Assembly (NCBI RefSeq): GCF_023554255.2
Contig: NZ_JAMJWD020000002.1
Location: 551,435-615,434 of the forward strand
Length of the DNA: 64,000 bases
Reading direction: 5' to 3'
From: Phyllobacterium sp. 21LDTY02-6
GTDB lineage: Bacteria; Pseudomonadota; Alphaproteobacteria; Rhizobiales; Rhizobiaceae
A program made the translations under genes and the position numbers. Shown piece after piece: positions 1-9,544 of the stretch; positions within the stretch are counted from its first letter, which is position 1, and each line of letters opens with the position of its first letter. The notes below the pieces were generated by a model. The model ran no database searches. It worked only from the letters and a program-made list of their open reading frames with translations, and was not told the origin of the DNA.

Positions 1-219
1 CGCAAGGTTGCGGACAAGCGTATCTTCCCGGCAATGGATATTCTCAAATCCGGCACGCGCAAGGAAGACCTGCTCGTTCCGCGCCAGGACCTGCAGAAGA
101 TTTTCGTCTTGCGCCGTATTCTTGCGCCGATGGGCACGACGGACGCCATCGAGTTCCTCATCGACAAGCTCAAGCAGACGAAGACCAATGGCGAATTCTT
201 CGACTCGATGAATACCTAG
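1..219 (+). CDS. rho: Transcription termination factor Rho, C-terminal fragment
   Basis: This is the last 72 codons of rho; the gene begins upstream of the window. The reading frame opens at base 1 and encodes the typical Rho C-terminus: [11 protein letters not shown], then [18 protein letters not shown], and ending DSMNT. Rho is a hexameric RNA helicase that ends transcription at unstructured C-rich RNA. The stop codon overlaps by 4 nt the stop of the convergent DUF255 gene on the other strand. Family identity is clear from the ending alone. Confidence 0.95.
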   Translation, partial: RKVADKRIFPAMDILKSGTRKEDLLVPRQDLQKIFVLRRILAPMGTTDAIEFLIDKLKQTKTNGEFFDSMNT

Positions 220-2228
220 CCGGGGCGACGTTGCTGCAGGAGCTCTTCAAGCTCCCCTGCGCTGGCGACCGGTGGAAGACATGAGAACCCGCGGCAAAGA
301 TATGCCGCGGGTTTTTCTATGGCTATGGCGCCACCACCCGGTATGAGTTCTATGGCCTGTTCATGCTGCCATTCGACCCAGATGTCGGTCCGGCGCGGAT
401 CAACCATTCGCGCGGCAGCTTGCACCAATTCATGGTCCTTGGTCGGCGTGACGAGCACGAGCTTGATAGGCTCGAGAAGCAGGCTCGCGCTGTTCAGGAT
501 GCCGGCCTGTCCGTAGCGCTGGTGCAGCACCCGCCCAACGGCCTTCGCTGCCACCCGCTCCGCCTGCTCCAGCAGATCGGTATTGCCGCTGGCAATGGCC
601 AGCCTGGTCAACGCCTCGATGATCTGGCTCGTTGCGCTGGATATCGCTTCATCCTGGTCGCCGCGAATACGGATGATCACGTCATCGGCGCGTGCGGCGC
701 TGAAACTATATTCGTCGGGGCCCGTCCGATGATCGGCATTCAATATATCCAACCATTGCGCTGCCTCGGCAATATAATCTTCCTCGAATGTTGCCTGGTA
801 AAGCGACACGGCCGCATTGATCATGGCGGCATAATCGGATGACAGGCCGGGAAACAAGCGCGATTCCCCGAGCACGGAATGGGGCACGCGCCCATCCTTC
901 ATCGAGGCACGGATTTGATGATAGGCCGTTTGTGCCAGCAACACCCAGTCGGGTTGTTCCAACGCCCTGCCCGCCTCGGCGAGCGCGCGGATCATCAGCC
1001 CATTCCAATCGGTGAGCGCCTTTTCGTCCCTTGTAGGATGCACGCGCTTCTCGCGGATTTCGAACAATTGCCGCCGTATGGGCTCCAGCTGCTGCTCCAG
1101 TTCAGGGCGATCGGCGGAGCCTGCTGCCAGGCGATTGAGGATTGTCTTGTGCTCCCAATTACCTTCCGGCGTCACGTCATAAATCTCCCGAAACAAGGTA
1201 AATTCCAGGGAATCAGGGATTTCTTCGGCGCTCCAGCAGTAGAACTTGCCTTCTTCGCCCTCGCTATCGGCATCAAGACTGGAAGCGAACCGGCCATCGA
1301 TCAGCATTTCTCGCTGTAACCATCCGACAGTCTCTTCGATTCGCCGGCGGAACAAATCATCTCCCGTCGCGTCGAAGGCCCAGAGCGCGTGGCGGATCAT
1401 ATGGGCGTTGTCGTACAGCATCTTTTCGAAATGCGGGACGAGCCAGCGATCGTCCACCGCATAGCGCGAGAGCCCGCCTCCGAGATGGTCATATATGCCG
1501 CCTTGCAGCATCGTGCCGAGGCTGGCAAGGAAAGCGTCGCGGTGCTGGCGATCGCCGTTGCGTAACCAGGACAGCCACAAAGTGTCCATGAACGGGGCAT
1601 TGGGAAACTTCGGTGCGCCTCGCAAACCGCCCTTCTCGGTATCCATGGCAGCGAATATGTTTGTGGCGAACTGGTCGAATATTTCCGGATCAAGCGTGCC
1701 CGGCTCCGCTTCCACAGCGAGGTTGGCCTGAAGATGCCGCGTCAGCGCGGTCACATTATTGGCGATCTTCTGCTTGTCGCTCTGCCAGACGCGGTGGATG
1801 GATGCGAGAATATCCATGAAGCCCGGTCGACCGTAGCGCGAGGTCTTGGGGAAGTAGGTGCCGCCCCAGAATGGTCCCGCATCAGGCGTGAGGAACATTG
1901 TCAGCGGCCAACCGCCCTGCTCGCCCATGGCGCCCAGCGCCGCCATGTAGATCTGATCGATATCGGGCCGCTCTTCCCGATCCACCTTCACATTGACGAA
2001 ATGTCGGTTCATGAGTTCGGCAACTTCAAGGTCTTCGAAACACTCATGCGCCATGACATGGCACCAATGGCAGGCCGCGTAGCCGACGGACAGCAAGATC
2101 GGCTTGCCCGTGTCCCTCGCCTCGTCGAGAGCATTCCGCCCCCAAGCTCGCCAATAGACGGGGTTATCCGCATGCTGGCGCAGATAGGGACTCGACTCAT
2201 CGCCCAGTAGATTTGCCTCGGGGTACAT
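216..2228 (-). CDS. DUF255 thioredoxin-domain protein (YyaL/SPATA20 family)
   Basis: A 670-residue cytosolic protein. The N-terminus has the family signature [14 protein letters not shown], then a thioredoxin-like fold with the redox pair C53-H-W-C56 followed by HVM. The rest resembles the (alpha/alpha)6 barrel seen in N-acylglucosamine epimerase-like enzymes. The C-terminus keeps the family ending [10 protein letters not shown]. The length is normal for the family (about 670). Its cellular role is not established, so no reaction is assigned. Its 3' end overlaps rho by 4 nt and contains the rho terminator hairpin as coding sequence. It is divergent from mnmE. Confidence 0.9.
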   Translation of the reverse strand: MYPEANLLGDESSPYLRQHADNPVYWRAWGRNALDEARDTGKPILLSVGYAACHWCHVMAHECFEDLEVAELMNRHFVNVKVDREERPDIDQIYMAALGAMGEQGGWPLTMFLTPDAGPFWGGTYFPKTSRYGRPGFMDILASIHRVWQSDKQKIANNVTALTRHLQANLAVEAEPGTLDPEIFDQFATNIFAAMDTEKGGLRGAPKFPNAPFMDTLWLSWLRNGDRQHRDAFLASLGTMLQGGIYDHLGGGLSRYAVDDRWLVPHFEKMLYDNAHMIRHALWAFDATGDDLFRRRIEETVGWLQREMLIDGRFASSLDADSEGEEGKFYCWSAEEIPDSLEFTLFREIYDVTPEGNWEHKTILNRLAAGSADRPELEQQLEPIRRQLFEIREKRVHPTRDEKALTDWNGLMIRALAEAGRALEQPDWVLLAQTAYHQIRASMKDGRVPHSVLGESRLFPGLSSDYAAMINAAVSLYQATFEEDYIAEAAQWLDILNADHRTGPDEYSFSAARADDVIIRIRGDQDEAISSATSQIIEALTRLAIASGNTDLLEQAERVAAKAVGRVLHQRYGQAGILNSASLLLEPIKLVLVTPTKDHELVQAAARMVDPRRTDIWVEWQHEQAIELIPGGGAIAIEKPAAYLCRGFSCLPPVASAGELEELLQQRRPG
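286..313 (+). terminator. Intrinsic terminator downstream of rho
   Basis: An 11-bp perfect stem (AACCCGCGGCA / TGCCGCGGGTT) with a 6-nt loop is followed by a T run (GTTTTTC). On the plus strand it would end the rho transcript. It lies inside the coding 3' end of the opposing DUF255 gene. Confidence 0.85.
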
Positions 2229-2307
2229 TTTCCGCTCCGTCGCTTCCAGAATCCGCCAATGCAGTCTATCAACACTTTGTTAACTTCTGAAACACGGCCC
2301 ATATCCC

Positions 2308-3621
2308 ATGGATGAGACAATTTTTGCCCTATCGAGCGGACGAGTACCTGCCGGTGTCGCTGTCATCCGGGTTTCCGGACCCCAGACTCGATTCGTAGTC
2401 GAAACAATTTCTAGTAACCTGCCGCCGCCGCGCAAGGCCGTTCTGCGCACTTTCCGTGACGGAAATGGCGACATCCTCGACAAGGGGCTGGTATTATTTT
2501 TCCCGGGTCCACAGAGTTTCACCGGAGAGGACTGCGCAGAATTCCATCTCCATGGTGGCGCGGCCGTGGTCGAAGCAATGTTCGTCGCACTGCAAGCAGT
2601 ACCCCATTGCCGGCTGGCGGAGGCCGGCGAATTCAGTCGCCGCGCCTATGCCAACGGAAAGTTCGACCTCACCGCCGCCGAAGGCCTTGCGGATCTCATC
2701 GCAGCTGAAACAGAGAGCCAGCGCCGCCTAGCCTTGCTGCTGGCCTCGGGTGCGCAGGCTGAACTCTATGCCGGCTGGCGCGAAGAACTGCTTCGCGCCC
2801 GCGCGCTGATCGAAGCTGAACTTGATTTTGCCGATGAGGCCGATGTTCCGGGTTCTGTCTCCGAGCAAGTCTGGCAATCGCTCGATGGCTTGAGTGCTCG
2901 GGTCAAAGCTCACATTGAAAGCGGCAGGCGGGGTTCAGTCATACGTGATGGATATCGGATCGTCATACTTGGCGCTCCCAATGCCGGTAAATCCAGTCTG
3001 CTCAACGCGCTGGCCGGATCGGAGGTCGCTATCGTCTCGGACGAAGCGGGCACCACACGCGACCTGATCGAAGTTCGGCTTGACCTGGATGGTGTAGCGA
3101 CGATCATCACGGACACGGCCGGCTTGCGTGAGACCACGGGCAAGGTTGAGCGCATTGGCATTGAGCGCGCGCAGAGCCGCGCCGCTGAGGCGGACCTTCG
3201 ACTTGTATTGTTCGATAGCGTCGATCCGCTCGCAGTCGATATGGCGTCGCTCGCCAATCCCCTGATCCGGATCGGCACAAAGGCCGACCTTGCAACGAAG
3301 AGTCCGAACACCCCCTATGATATGGTTGTCTCGACACGGACCGGCCACGGGATGGATGAACTGATAACACGGATTACCAATCACGCAGTTGCGGCAGCGG
3401 GAAATCTGACGGACCCCCTGCCGACACGGCGCCGGCATCTCGATCTCCTGGCATCAACATTGAGTGAAATCGAAGAAGCGGTGAGTGCAGTGTCCGCGCC
3501 GCTGGAGGTACGAGCCGAGTATCTCCGGCGTGCATCGCACGCCTTGGGACGGATCACCGGTGATATAGGCGTGGAAGACATTCTTGATGTGGTGTTCTCC
3601 CAGTTCTGTATTGGAAAATGA
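2308..3621 (+). CDS. mnmE: tRNA uridine-5-carboxymethylaminomethyl(34) synthesis GTPase MnmE
   Basis: A 437-residue GTPase that works with MnmG to modify U34 in the anticodon wobble position of several tRNAs. The N-terminal tetrahydrofolate-binding domain starts DETIFALSSGRVPAGVAVIR. The G domain has G1 GAPNAGKSS (222-230), the DEAGTTRD switch I loop and DTAGLRET (G3). The protein ends in the conserved C-I-G-K, whose cysteine is a family hallmark. It opens a co-directional cluster with mnmG, rsmG, parA and parB, a common arrangement near the origin. Its stop overlaps the first parS-like site. Confidence 0.97.
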   Translation: MDETIFALSSGRVPAGVAVIRVSGPQTRFVVETISSNLPPPRKAVLRTFRDGNGDILDKGLVLFFPGPQSFTGEDCAEFHLHGGAAVVEAMFVALQAVPHCRLAEAGEFSRRAYANGKFDLTAAEGLADLIAAETESQRRLALLLASGAQAELYAGWREELLRARALIEAELDFADEADVPGSVSEQVWQSLDGLSARVKAHIESGRRGSVIRDGYRIVILGAPNAGKSSLLNALAGSEVAIVSDEAGTTRDLIEVRLDLDGVATIITDTAGLRETTGKVERIGIERAQSRAAEADLRLVLFDSVDPLAVDMASLANPLIRIGTKADLATKSPNTPYDMVVSTRTGHGMDELITRITNHAVAAAGNLTDPLPTRRRHLDLLASTLSEIEEAVSAVSAPLEVRAEYLRRASHALGRITGDIGVEDILDVVFSQFCIGK

Positions 3622-3634
3622 TTCACGTGAAACA
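3619..3634. promoter_or_regulatory. parS-like site 1
   Basis: TGATTCACGTGAAACA matches the canonical ParB site TGTTTCACGTGAAACA at 15 of 16 positions. It begins at the mnmE stop codon. ParB encoded at 7121-7999 is the expected ligand. Confidence 0.8.
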
Positions 3635-3662
3635 TTGCTGCAGGCGGGCCAAACGAGCCTTG

Positions 3663-3678
3663 TGTTTCACGTGAAACA
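3663..3678. promoter_or_regulatory. parS: parS centromere site 2 (perfect)
   Basis: The perfect 16-bp palindrome TGTTTCACGTGAAACA sits in the 116-bp gap between mnmE and mnmG. This is the standard bacterial parS consensus, about 3.5 kb from parB, as expected for an origin-proximal centromere. Confidence 0.93.
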
Positions 3679-3737
3679 TATGCGTCGGGCTTGACTCAAC
3701 ACGGCATTTTGCCCATGTAGACAGCCATTCAAGCAAT

Positions 3738-5624
3738 ATGAGAGTCGCCGCTGTGGAAACCTCTTTTGACGTCATAGTGATCGGTGGCGGCCACGCCGGC
3801 TGTGAGGCAGCCGCTGCAGCTGCCCGATTTGGTGCGCGCACGGCGTTGGTCACACAGCGCCGCGATACAATCGGCGTGATGTCCTGCAATCCCGCGATTG
3901 GCGGCTTGGGCAAGGGCCACCTTGTTCGCGAGATCGATGCACTTGACGGGCTTATGGGCCGTGTTGCGGACGCAGCTGGCATTCAGTTTCGCCTGTTGAA
4001 CAGGCGCAAAGGCCCGGCGGTGCGGGGTCCGCGAACGCAGGCCGACCGCAAGCTGTATCGACTTGCCATGCAGGACGCGATCTCACAGCAACCCAATCTG
4101 ATGGTTGTGGAAGGTAGCGCGGATGATCTCATTGTCGAACAGGATCGCCTCACCGGCATTCGACTGCTCGATGGGCAGCAGCTGCGCTGTCGTTCTGTCG
4201 TTCTGACGACGGGCACATTCCTGCGTGGCTTGATCCATATTGGCGAGAAGAAGATGCCTGCTGGGCGCATGGGCGAAGCTCCTGCCCTCGGCCTATCGGA
4301 TACGCTGGCAAGGTTTGGTTTCGCGCTTGGGCGTTTGAAAACCGGTACGCCGCCGCGGCTGGACGGGCGGACCATTGACTGGGCAGGCCTTGATGTACAG
4401 TTGGCAGATGAGTCGCCGGTGCCGTTCTCGCTGATGACTGACAGGATCACCAACCCGCAAATCGATTGCGGTATCACTCGCACGACGGCGGCGAGCCATG
4501 CGGTTATTCGCGACAATCTGCATCGGTCGGCAATGTATTCCGGTTCGATCGAAGGCATTGGTCCGCGTTACTGTCCTTCTATCGAGGACAAGATCGTCAA
4601 GTTTGGCGATCGCGACGGTCACCAGATATTCCTGGAACCGGAGGGGCTGGACGACCACACCGTCTACCCGAACGGTATTTCGACCTCCCTGCCCGAGGAT
4701 GCGCAACTCGCTTTGCTGAAGACGATTCCAGGCCTGGAACAGGCTACCATGCTTCAGCCCGGCTACGCCATTGAGTATGATTACGTCGACCCGAGAGAAC
4801 TGAACCGGGATCTCCAGACTCGCAAATTACCCGGGCTGTTCCTGGCTGGGCAAATCAATGGTACGACGGGTTATGAGGAGGCGGCGGCGCAGGGCATCAT
4901 TGCCGGTCTCAATGCAGCGCGGATTGCCGGAAATGCAGATACAATCATTGTGCAGCGTACGCAGGCCTATATTGGCGTCATGCTGGATGATCTGACGGCT
5001 CGTGGCGTCAGCGAGCCCTACCGCATGTTTACTTCACGTGCGGAATTCCGTCTTTCACTGCGTGCTGACAATGCGGATGAACGTCTGACGCCGCAGGCGG
5101 CGGCATGGGGGATTCTCGGCAGCGATCGCGCTGCGCGCTTCACGGAGAAGACCGACAAGCTCGCCGCGGCACGGGCTTTGGCCAAGTCGCTTACCGCTAC
5201 CCCGAATGCAGCGGCTGCGGCTGGCGTGCATTTGAACCGTGACGGCGTGCGCCGTTCAGCCTATGAGCTTTTGGCATTTCCGGATATCGATGGCGAACGT
5301 CTGATCGGTCTGTGGCCGGAGCTAGGTTCCATTGACGCCAAAACCATGGCAGCGCTGGAGATCGAAGCACAATATGCCGTTTACCTGGACCGGCAGCAAA
5401 GTGACGTCGCGGCAATGGAGCGGGACGAGCGGTTGGCAATTCCGGATGGACTGGATTTCGCTAACACCGCCGGCCTATCCAATGAACTGAAGCACAAGCT
5501 GGCAACGCGTCAACCTCGTTCGATCGCTGAGGCACAGCGTATCGACGGCATGACGCCGGCGGCGCTTGCCCTTATCATCGCTCAGATACGCAAGGCGGAA
5601 ACCAGCCACAGGAACGTCGCGTGA
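3738..5624 (+). CDS. mnmG: tRNA uridine-5-carboxymethylaminomethyl(34) synthesis enzyme MnmG
   Basis: A 628-residue FAD enzyme that pairs with MnmE to form the carboxymethylaminomethyl group on U34 of tRNA. The Rossmann FAD motif is [10 protein letters not shown] (from residue 16), followed by the family motifs [23 protein letters not shown] and [24 protein letters not shown]. The length is normal. The chosen ATG has no strong ribosome binding site; a GTG five codons in (3753) is an alternative. Its 3' end overlaps rsmG by 4 nt, so the two are probably translationally coupled. Two parS sites lie just upstream and a third just downstream. Confidence 0.97.
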   Translation: MRVAAVETSFDVIVIGGGHAGCEAAAAAARFGARTALVTQRRDTIGVMSCNPAIGGLGKGHLVREIDALDGLMGRVADAAGIQFRLLNRRKGPAVRGPRTQADRKLYRLAMQDAISQQPNLMVVEGSADDLIVEQDRLTGIRLLDGQQLRCRSVVLTTGTFLRGLIHIGEKKMPAGRMGEAPALGLSDTLARFGFALGRLKTGTPPRLDGRTIDWAGLDVQLADESPVPFSLMTDRITNPQIDCGITRTTAASHAVIRDNLHRSAMYSGSIEGIGPRYCPSIEDKIVKFGDRDGHQIFLEPEGLDDHTVYPNGISTSLPEDAQLALLKTIPGLEQATMLQPGYAIEYDYVDPRELNRDLQTRKLPGLFLAGQINGTTGYEEAAAQGIIAGLNAARIAGNADTIIVQRTQAYIGVMLDDLTARGVSEPYRMFTSRAEFRLSLRADNADERLTPQAAAWGILGSDRAARFTEKTDKLAAARALAKSLTATPNAAAAAGVHLNRDGVRRSAYELLAFPDIDGERLIGLWPELGSIDAKTMAALEIEAQYAVYLDRQQSDVAAMERDERLAIPDGLDFANTAGLSNELKHKLATRQPRSIAEAQRIDGMTPAALALIIAQIRKAETSHRNVA

Positions 5625-6250
5625 GCGATCGTCTGGCCGAGCTACGGGATTTGGTGCCTGATGTTTCACGTGAAACACTGGCGGATCTGATCGCGTTTGA
5701 AGCGCTGTTCCAGAAGTGGTCAAAATCGATCAATCTGGCTTCTCCAGCGACGCTTGATCAACTTTGGTCGCGCCATATCCTCGACAGCGCCCAGCTCTTC
5801 AGTCTAGCGCCTGGCGCCCAGCGCTGGCTCGATCTCGGATCGGGTGGTGGCTTTCCCGGGATAGTCCTTGCTCTGATATTGAAGGCCCATGACGGCCGCC
5901 ATATCGACCTCGTCGAGAGCAATATGAAGAAAGCGGCGTTTCTGCGTACGGCGCTTGGGCAGTTTCGTGCCCCAGCTACGGTTCATGCTCAACGAATCGA
6001 AGATACGACCTCGCTCATCAAGGATCCGGACATCATTACGGCACGCGCACTGGCTTCTTTAAACGACCTTTTGCGGCTCGCGCAGCCCTGGTTGGCTGCT
6101 GGCGCTACGGCGCTGTTTCAAAAAGGTCGGGATTACAGGCGAGAGATCGATGAATGTCGTGACGCATGGACCTTCGATCTGGTAGAACATAGAAGCGCAA
6201 TCGATCAAGATTCTGTCATTCTGCAGATTTCGAATGTCCAGCGCTATTAG
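5621..6250 (+). CDS. rsmG: 16S rRNA (guanine(527)-N7)-methyltransferase RsmG
   Basis: A 209-residue SAM-dependent methyltransferase (GidB) that methylates G527 of 16S rRNA. It shows W-S-K-S-INL-AS near residues 31-40, the R-HILDS motif, and the SAM-binding glycine loop [11 protein letters not shown]. Translation starts at GTG 5621, overlapping the mnmG stop (GTGA). The N-terminal DVSRETL segment is encoded by parS site 3. It precedes parA by 45 nt. Confidence 0.96.
   Translation: MSDRLAELRDLVPDVSRETLADLIAFEALFQKWSKSINLASPATLDQLWSRHILDSAQLFSLAPGAQRWLDLGSGGGFPGIVLALILKAHDGRHIDLVESNMKKAAFLRTALGQFRAPATVHAQRIEDTTSLIKDPDIITARALASLNDLLRLAQPWLAAGATALFQKGRDYRREIDECRDAWTFDLVEHRSAIDQDSVILQISNVQRY
5662..5677. 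promoter_or_regulatory. parS: parS site 3, embedded in rsmG coding sequence
   Basis: A second perfect TGTTTCACGTGAAACA lies inside the rsmG reading frame, where it encodes the residues VSRET. A parS inside rsmG is well known in other bacteria, so the coding and centromere functions coexist here. Confidence 0.93.
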
Positions 6251-6295
6251 AGCAACCGATATCGACAGCGATAGAAGTCAGTTCAGGAACAGATC

Positions 6296-7084
6296 ATGAG
6301 CCGCGAGACCCGCATAATAGCCATAGCGAACCAGAAGGGTGGGGTGGGTAAGACGACAACGGCCATCAATCTCGCAACGGCGTTGGCCGCAATTGGCGAG
6401 AAGGTGCTGATCGTGGACCTTGATCCTCAGGGCAATGCGAGCACCGGATTGGGTGTGGACAGGAAAGCGCGCGCGATTTCGTCCTATGACGTTCTGATGC
6501 AGCAAGCTTCCGTCATGGAGGCTGCTGTCGCAACTGCGGTTCCGAGCCTTTCGCTTATTCCGTCGACGCTTGATCTTCTCGGCGTGGAGATGGAGATCGC
6601 CAGCGCTAGCGACCGTGCGACGCGGCTGCGGCGGGCGTTTACGACCGGATCGCTTCCTTTTAGCTATATTCTGATCGATTGTCCGCCGTCGCTCAATCTG
6701 TTGACGATGAACGCCATGTCAGCTGCGGATTCCGTGCTGGTGCCGTTGCAGTGCGAGTTTTTTGCGCTCGAGGGTTTGAGTCAATTGCTCGAAACGGTGG
6801 GGCAAGTCAGGGCGGCATTGAATCCGGCGCTGACGATTCAGGGCATCGTGCTGACCATGTATGACGGCCGCAACAACCTCGCCACGCAAGTTGTTGAAGA
6901 TGTTCGCTCCTTCATGGGCGACAAGGTCTATAAGACGGTGATTCCGCGCAATGTCCGCGTCTCGGAGGCGCCTTCCTATGGCATCCCGGCGATTTTGTAT
7001 GATCTGAAATGCGCCGGCAGCCAGGCATATCTGCAGTTGGCATCAGAAGTCATTCAGCGAGAGCGGCTTTTGCGGGCTGCTTGA
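6296..7084 (+). CDS. parA: Chromosome partitioning ATPase ParA (Soj)
   Basis: A 262-residue cytosolic Walker-type ATPase. The deviant Walker A motif KGGVGKTT is at residues 14-21, followed by LIVDLDPQGNASTG and LIDCPPSLNLLTMNA (Walker B region). ParA binds DNA non-specifically and moves ParB-parS complexes to segregate the replication origin. It is 36 nt upstream of parB. It is chromosomal rather than plasmid type, judged by its short N-terminus and its place behind rsmG. Confidence 0.97.
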   Translation: MSRETRIIAIANQKGGVGKTTTAINLATALAAIGEKVLIVDLDPQGNASTGLGVDRKARAISSYDVLMQQASVMEAAVATAVPSLSLIPSTLDLLGVEMEIASASDRATRLRRAFTTGSLPFSYILIDCPPSLNLLTMNAMSAADSVLVPLQCEFFALEGLSQLLETVGQVRAALNPALTIQGIVLTMYDGRNNLATQVVEDVRSFMGDKVYKTVIPRNVRVSEAPSYGIPAILYDLKCAGSQAYLQLASEVIQRERLLRAA

Positions 7085-7120
7085 TCGATTCGATAACGAA
7101 ACATAATAAGGCATGGGACT

Positions 7121-7999
7121 ATGAACGAAGATCTGTCGAAAAAGCGTCTCGGGCGGGGTTTGGCTGCCTTGATCGGCGAGATGGACCGGGTGCCGGAGGA
7201 AAAAGTCGCCCCGGTTGCAACCATGGATCGGCAAATTCCCATAGAGTTCATTTCGCGCAATCCGCGCAATCCGCGGCGTCTGTTCACCGAAGGTGATCTT
7301 GAGGATCTCACGCACTCGATCAGGGAGCATGGAATCGTGCAACCCGTGGTCGTGCGCCCGGTCGCCGGCAGTTCAGATCGCTTTGAGCTGATCGCTGGCG
7401 AGCGTCGTTGGCGGGCGGCGCAGCGTGCGGGTTTGGCGGCTATTCCAGTAATCATTCGCGAGGTGGATGATCGCGTCGCGCTGGAACTTGCGATTATCGA
7501 GAACGTTCAGCGTGCAGATCTCAATCCGATTGAAGAAGGCATGGGATATCAACAACTTATCGATGAACACGAGTACACGCAGGCGGATCTGGCCCAGGTG
7601 ATCGGCAAGAGCCGAAGCCACGTCGCCAATACTCTTCGTCTGTTGAAATTGCCTGAAACCGTGCGCGACCTGATCACCAACGGTTCGCTGTCGGCGGGCC
7701 ATGCGCGAACGCTGATCACTGCGGAGGACCCGTCGGGCCTGGCGAACAAGATTATCCGCGATGGGCTGTCTGTGCGTCAGGCCGAGGCGCTGGCCCAGGG
7801 CGAGGGCGGCAAGCCCGCCTCCGGGCAAAAGGCTGCCGAGCGTGAAAAGGATGCCGATACGCAGGCGCTGGAGAAGCTGCTGTCCGACGTGACGGGAATG
7901 CAAGTAAGCGTTAACCATAAGAACAAGGGCGGCGACGTGCGCATCCAGTACACGACGCTGGAACAGCTGGACGAAATCTGCCGGCGCCTGCAGAGCTGA
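7121..7999 (+). CDS. parB: Chromosome partitioning protein ParB (Spo0J)
   Basis: A 292-residue CTP-dependent clamp. The N-terminus is KKRLGRGLAALIG, then the ParB/Srx domain with PRRLF near residue 50 and GERRWRAAQRAG (catalytic R box), then the HTH that reads parS (TQADLAQVIGKSRSHVANTLRLLKLP region, in the middle of the protein), and a C-terminal dimerisation region. It is the last gene of the plus-strand cluster and converges on holA. Confidence 0.97.
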   Translation: MNEDLSKKRLGRGLAALIGEMDRVPEEKVAPVATMDRQIPIEFISRNPRNPRRLFTEGDLEDLTHSIREHGIVQPVVVRPVAGSSDRFELIAGERRWRAAQRAGLAAIPVIIREVDDRVALELAIIENVQRADLNPIEEGMGYQQLIDEHEYTQADLAQVIGKSRSHVANTLRLLKLPETVRDLITNGSLSAGHARTLITAEDPSGLANKIIRDGLSVRQAEALAQGEGGKPASGQKAAEREKDADTQALEKLLSDVTGMQVSVNHKNKGGDVRIQYTTLEQLDEICRRLQS

Positions 8000-8023
8000 C
8001 GCCGCCGACCAACGCCGAGCCGA

Positions 8024-9067
8024 TCAACGTCGACCGGCGCGCGCGGCCTCGGCTGTAAGAGCAATCATGGTCTGCCGGATAATCGGGATGGCGAGAGCGG
8101 CGTTGCGGCGGCTCTCCAATACGGTCTTCTGCAGTCGTTGCAGCGCCCGTCCGCAAGATGCCGTCGTCCAGCGCTGCAGAGCCGTCTCAACAAGCTTCTT
8201 GCGCGCGAAGAATATCGGCGGGCGGGCACCGGCAACGGCCGATGCGGCGTTGGCGCCACCGACTTCCATGCCGTAACGTAACGTTTGTAACGCCTGGAAT
8301 TGCCGGATTGCGGCGCTGAGAATCATGAAACTGGACGAGCCGACATTGATAACCTTGTCGAAGGTTCGAGTGAAATCGCCGATATTCCCGACAAGCATGG
8401 CATCGATGATCGTATCGAACGAGACCGCACTGGCATCGCCGATAATATCGCGCACGTCTTCGACACCTATCCGTTCGCGGCCATGGGCGTAAAGGCAGAT
8501 TTTCTCAAGCTCGGCCCGGGTGGCCAGCCTGTCGCCGCCCAGGCTTTCCTTCAGCAGCGTGCGCGCATCAAGCGTGATCTGCAGGCGGTATCGCGTCAGC
8601 ATCTCGTCGATCGTGGCGTCGATGCCGCGCGCGTCGTCGCTATAACAGGGCAGGGCCATGGCGCTCGCGCTCTGTTCGACAACGCCGCGCAGGCCAGCAC
8701 CTTTTTTCAAGTCGCCAGCCTCGATCAGAATGAATGTATCCGGTGGCGGATCCTTGGCCAGCGTGGCGACGACGTCGGCGAGTGCCTTCTGCCCCTGCGC
8801 ATTGCGCACCCAGATGAGACGATCGCCGCCAAACATCGAAATCGTATTCGCTTCGTCCGCCAGCCGGCCGGGTTCCGCTTGTATGGCGTCGCCATCAAGG
8901 CGGATCACGGCGAAGGGGTCGTCCTTGGCCAAACCGGTCAGCTCGATGAATCGCTCGGCTCTCTCGCTGACCATGCCCTTGTCGGGTCCATAAATCAGCA
9001 CGATCGGGTAGCTGCGATCCAGCCGCTTGAGAAAGGATTCTACTTCATGGGCTTTCTTTTGTGACAT
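8024..9067 (-). CDS. holA: DNA polymerase III subunit delta
   Basis: A 347-residue clamp-loader subunit that opens the beta sliding clamp. Recognisable features are the N-terminal VESFLKRLDRSYPIVLIYGPDKGMVSERAE segment (P-loop-like but inactive), the LIEAGDLKKGAGLR region, the LKESLGGDRLATRAELEKI motif typical of HolA, and the C-terminal collar domain. In many relatives holA is followed by lptE and leuS; here its 5' side is next to the tRNA-Gly locus and its inserted element. It is convergent with parB with a 24-bp gap. Confidence 0.93.
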   Translation of the reverse strand: MSQKKAHEVESFLKRLDRSYPIVLIYGPDKGMVSERAERFIELTGLAKDDPFAVIRLDGDAIQAEPGRLADEANTISMFGGDRLIWVRNAQGQKALADVVATLAKDPPPDTFILIEAGDLKKGAGLRGVVEQSASAMALPCYSDDARGIDATIDEMLTRYRLQITLDARTLLKESLGGDRLATRAELEKICLYAHGRERIGVEDVRDIIGDASAVSFDTIIDAMLVGNIGDFTRTFDKVINVGSSSFMILSAAIRQFQALQTLRYGMEVGGANAASAVAGARPPIFFARKKLVETALQRWTTASCGRALQRLQKTVLESRRNAALAIPIIRQTMIALTAEAARAGRR

Positions 9068-9163
9068 GGCGCAGGTTTAGCGCATTCGCGGCCCGACAGG
9101 AATCGGTTTTATCCATCAAGCGCCATCTCGTGTGCAGGGGCGTGCAATCTGAATGCCGGACTG

Positions 9164-9258
9164 AAATGCAAAAAGGCCCGGTAGAACCGGGCCTTTTGAT
9201 CTTCGGACAACTGGAGCGGGAAATGGGATTCGAACCCACGACCCCAACCTTGGCAAGG
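9164..9258. repeat. attL: displaced tRNA-Gly 3' fragment plus terminator
   Basis: This is 95 bp matching 27321-27415 with five mismatches. Positions 9216-9258 correspond to the acceptor 3' strand, T arm, variable loop and part of the anticodon arm of tRNA-Gly on the minus strand. Identity stops at 9258 inside the anticodon stem. A 20-bp stretch (9239-9258) is identical in both copies and is the likely crossover zone. This copy cannot make a tRNA because the 5' half is missing. Confidence 0.88.
9171..9197 (-). terminator. Orphaned tRNA terminator in attL
   Basis: A 12-bp perfect stem AAAAGGCCCGGT / ACCGGGCCTTTT has a 3-nt loop, and read on the minus strand is followed by further T residues. 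It is the left copy of the tRNA-Gly terminator and would insulate holA from minus-strand transcription coming out of the element. Confidence 0.75.
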
Positions 9259-9413
9259 GAAACATTGGTTTGTTGCGCAAATTTGTCTTAGTGCTCAGAA
9301 TTACCACGATTTGCGCCACACAACGAATTTATTTTGGGCTACGTGTCTTGACTTATAGTGGGGAATTAAATGCATCTTAGTATTACTGTCTACCGCAGTG
9401 AATGCAGAATGCT

Positions 9414-9430
9414 GTAACCATGAAGTAACC
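9414..9430. promoter_or_regulatory. Paired GTAACC motif, left end (candidate integrase arm site)
   Basis: GTAACC occurs at 9414 and 9425, 11 bp apart (about one helical turn), in the non-coding left end of the element (9259-9544). The same doublet with the same 11-bp step occurs at the right end (27260, 27271), and an inverted doublet lies before int. The rest of this 286-bp non-coding stretch shows only AT-rich sequence and a loose inverted pair around TGCGCAAAT (about 9276) and ATTTGCGCC (about 9309). Confidence 0.5.
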
Positions 9431-9544
9431 GGATTTGTATCAGGCCGCGGTGCAGATAATTTATAACTTTGGAAACATGGAAACTAACAGTGTGTTGGCA
9501 CTTTTTCGGGGCATGGCACGCAAGAAGAATGCTGGTGAGGAATA

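Noticed and set aside
9216-9258. Second tRNA-Gly gene at the left end of the island
   Set aside because: The 5' half (D arm and 5' acceptor strand) is absent, so it is an att fragment only.
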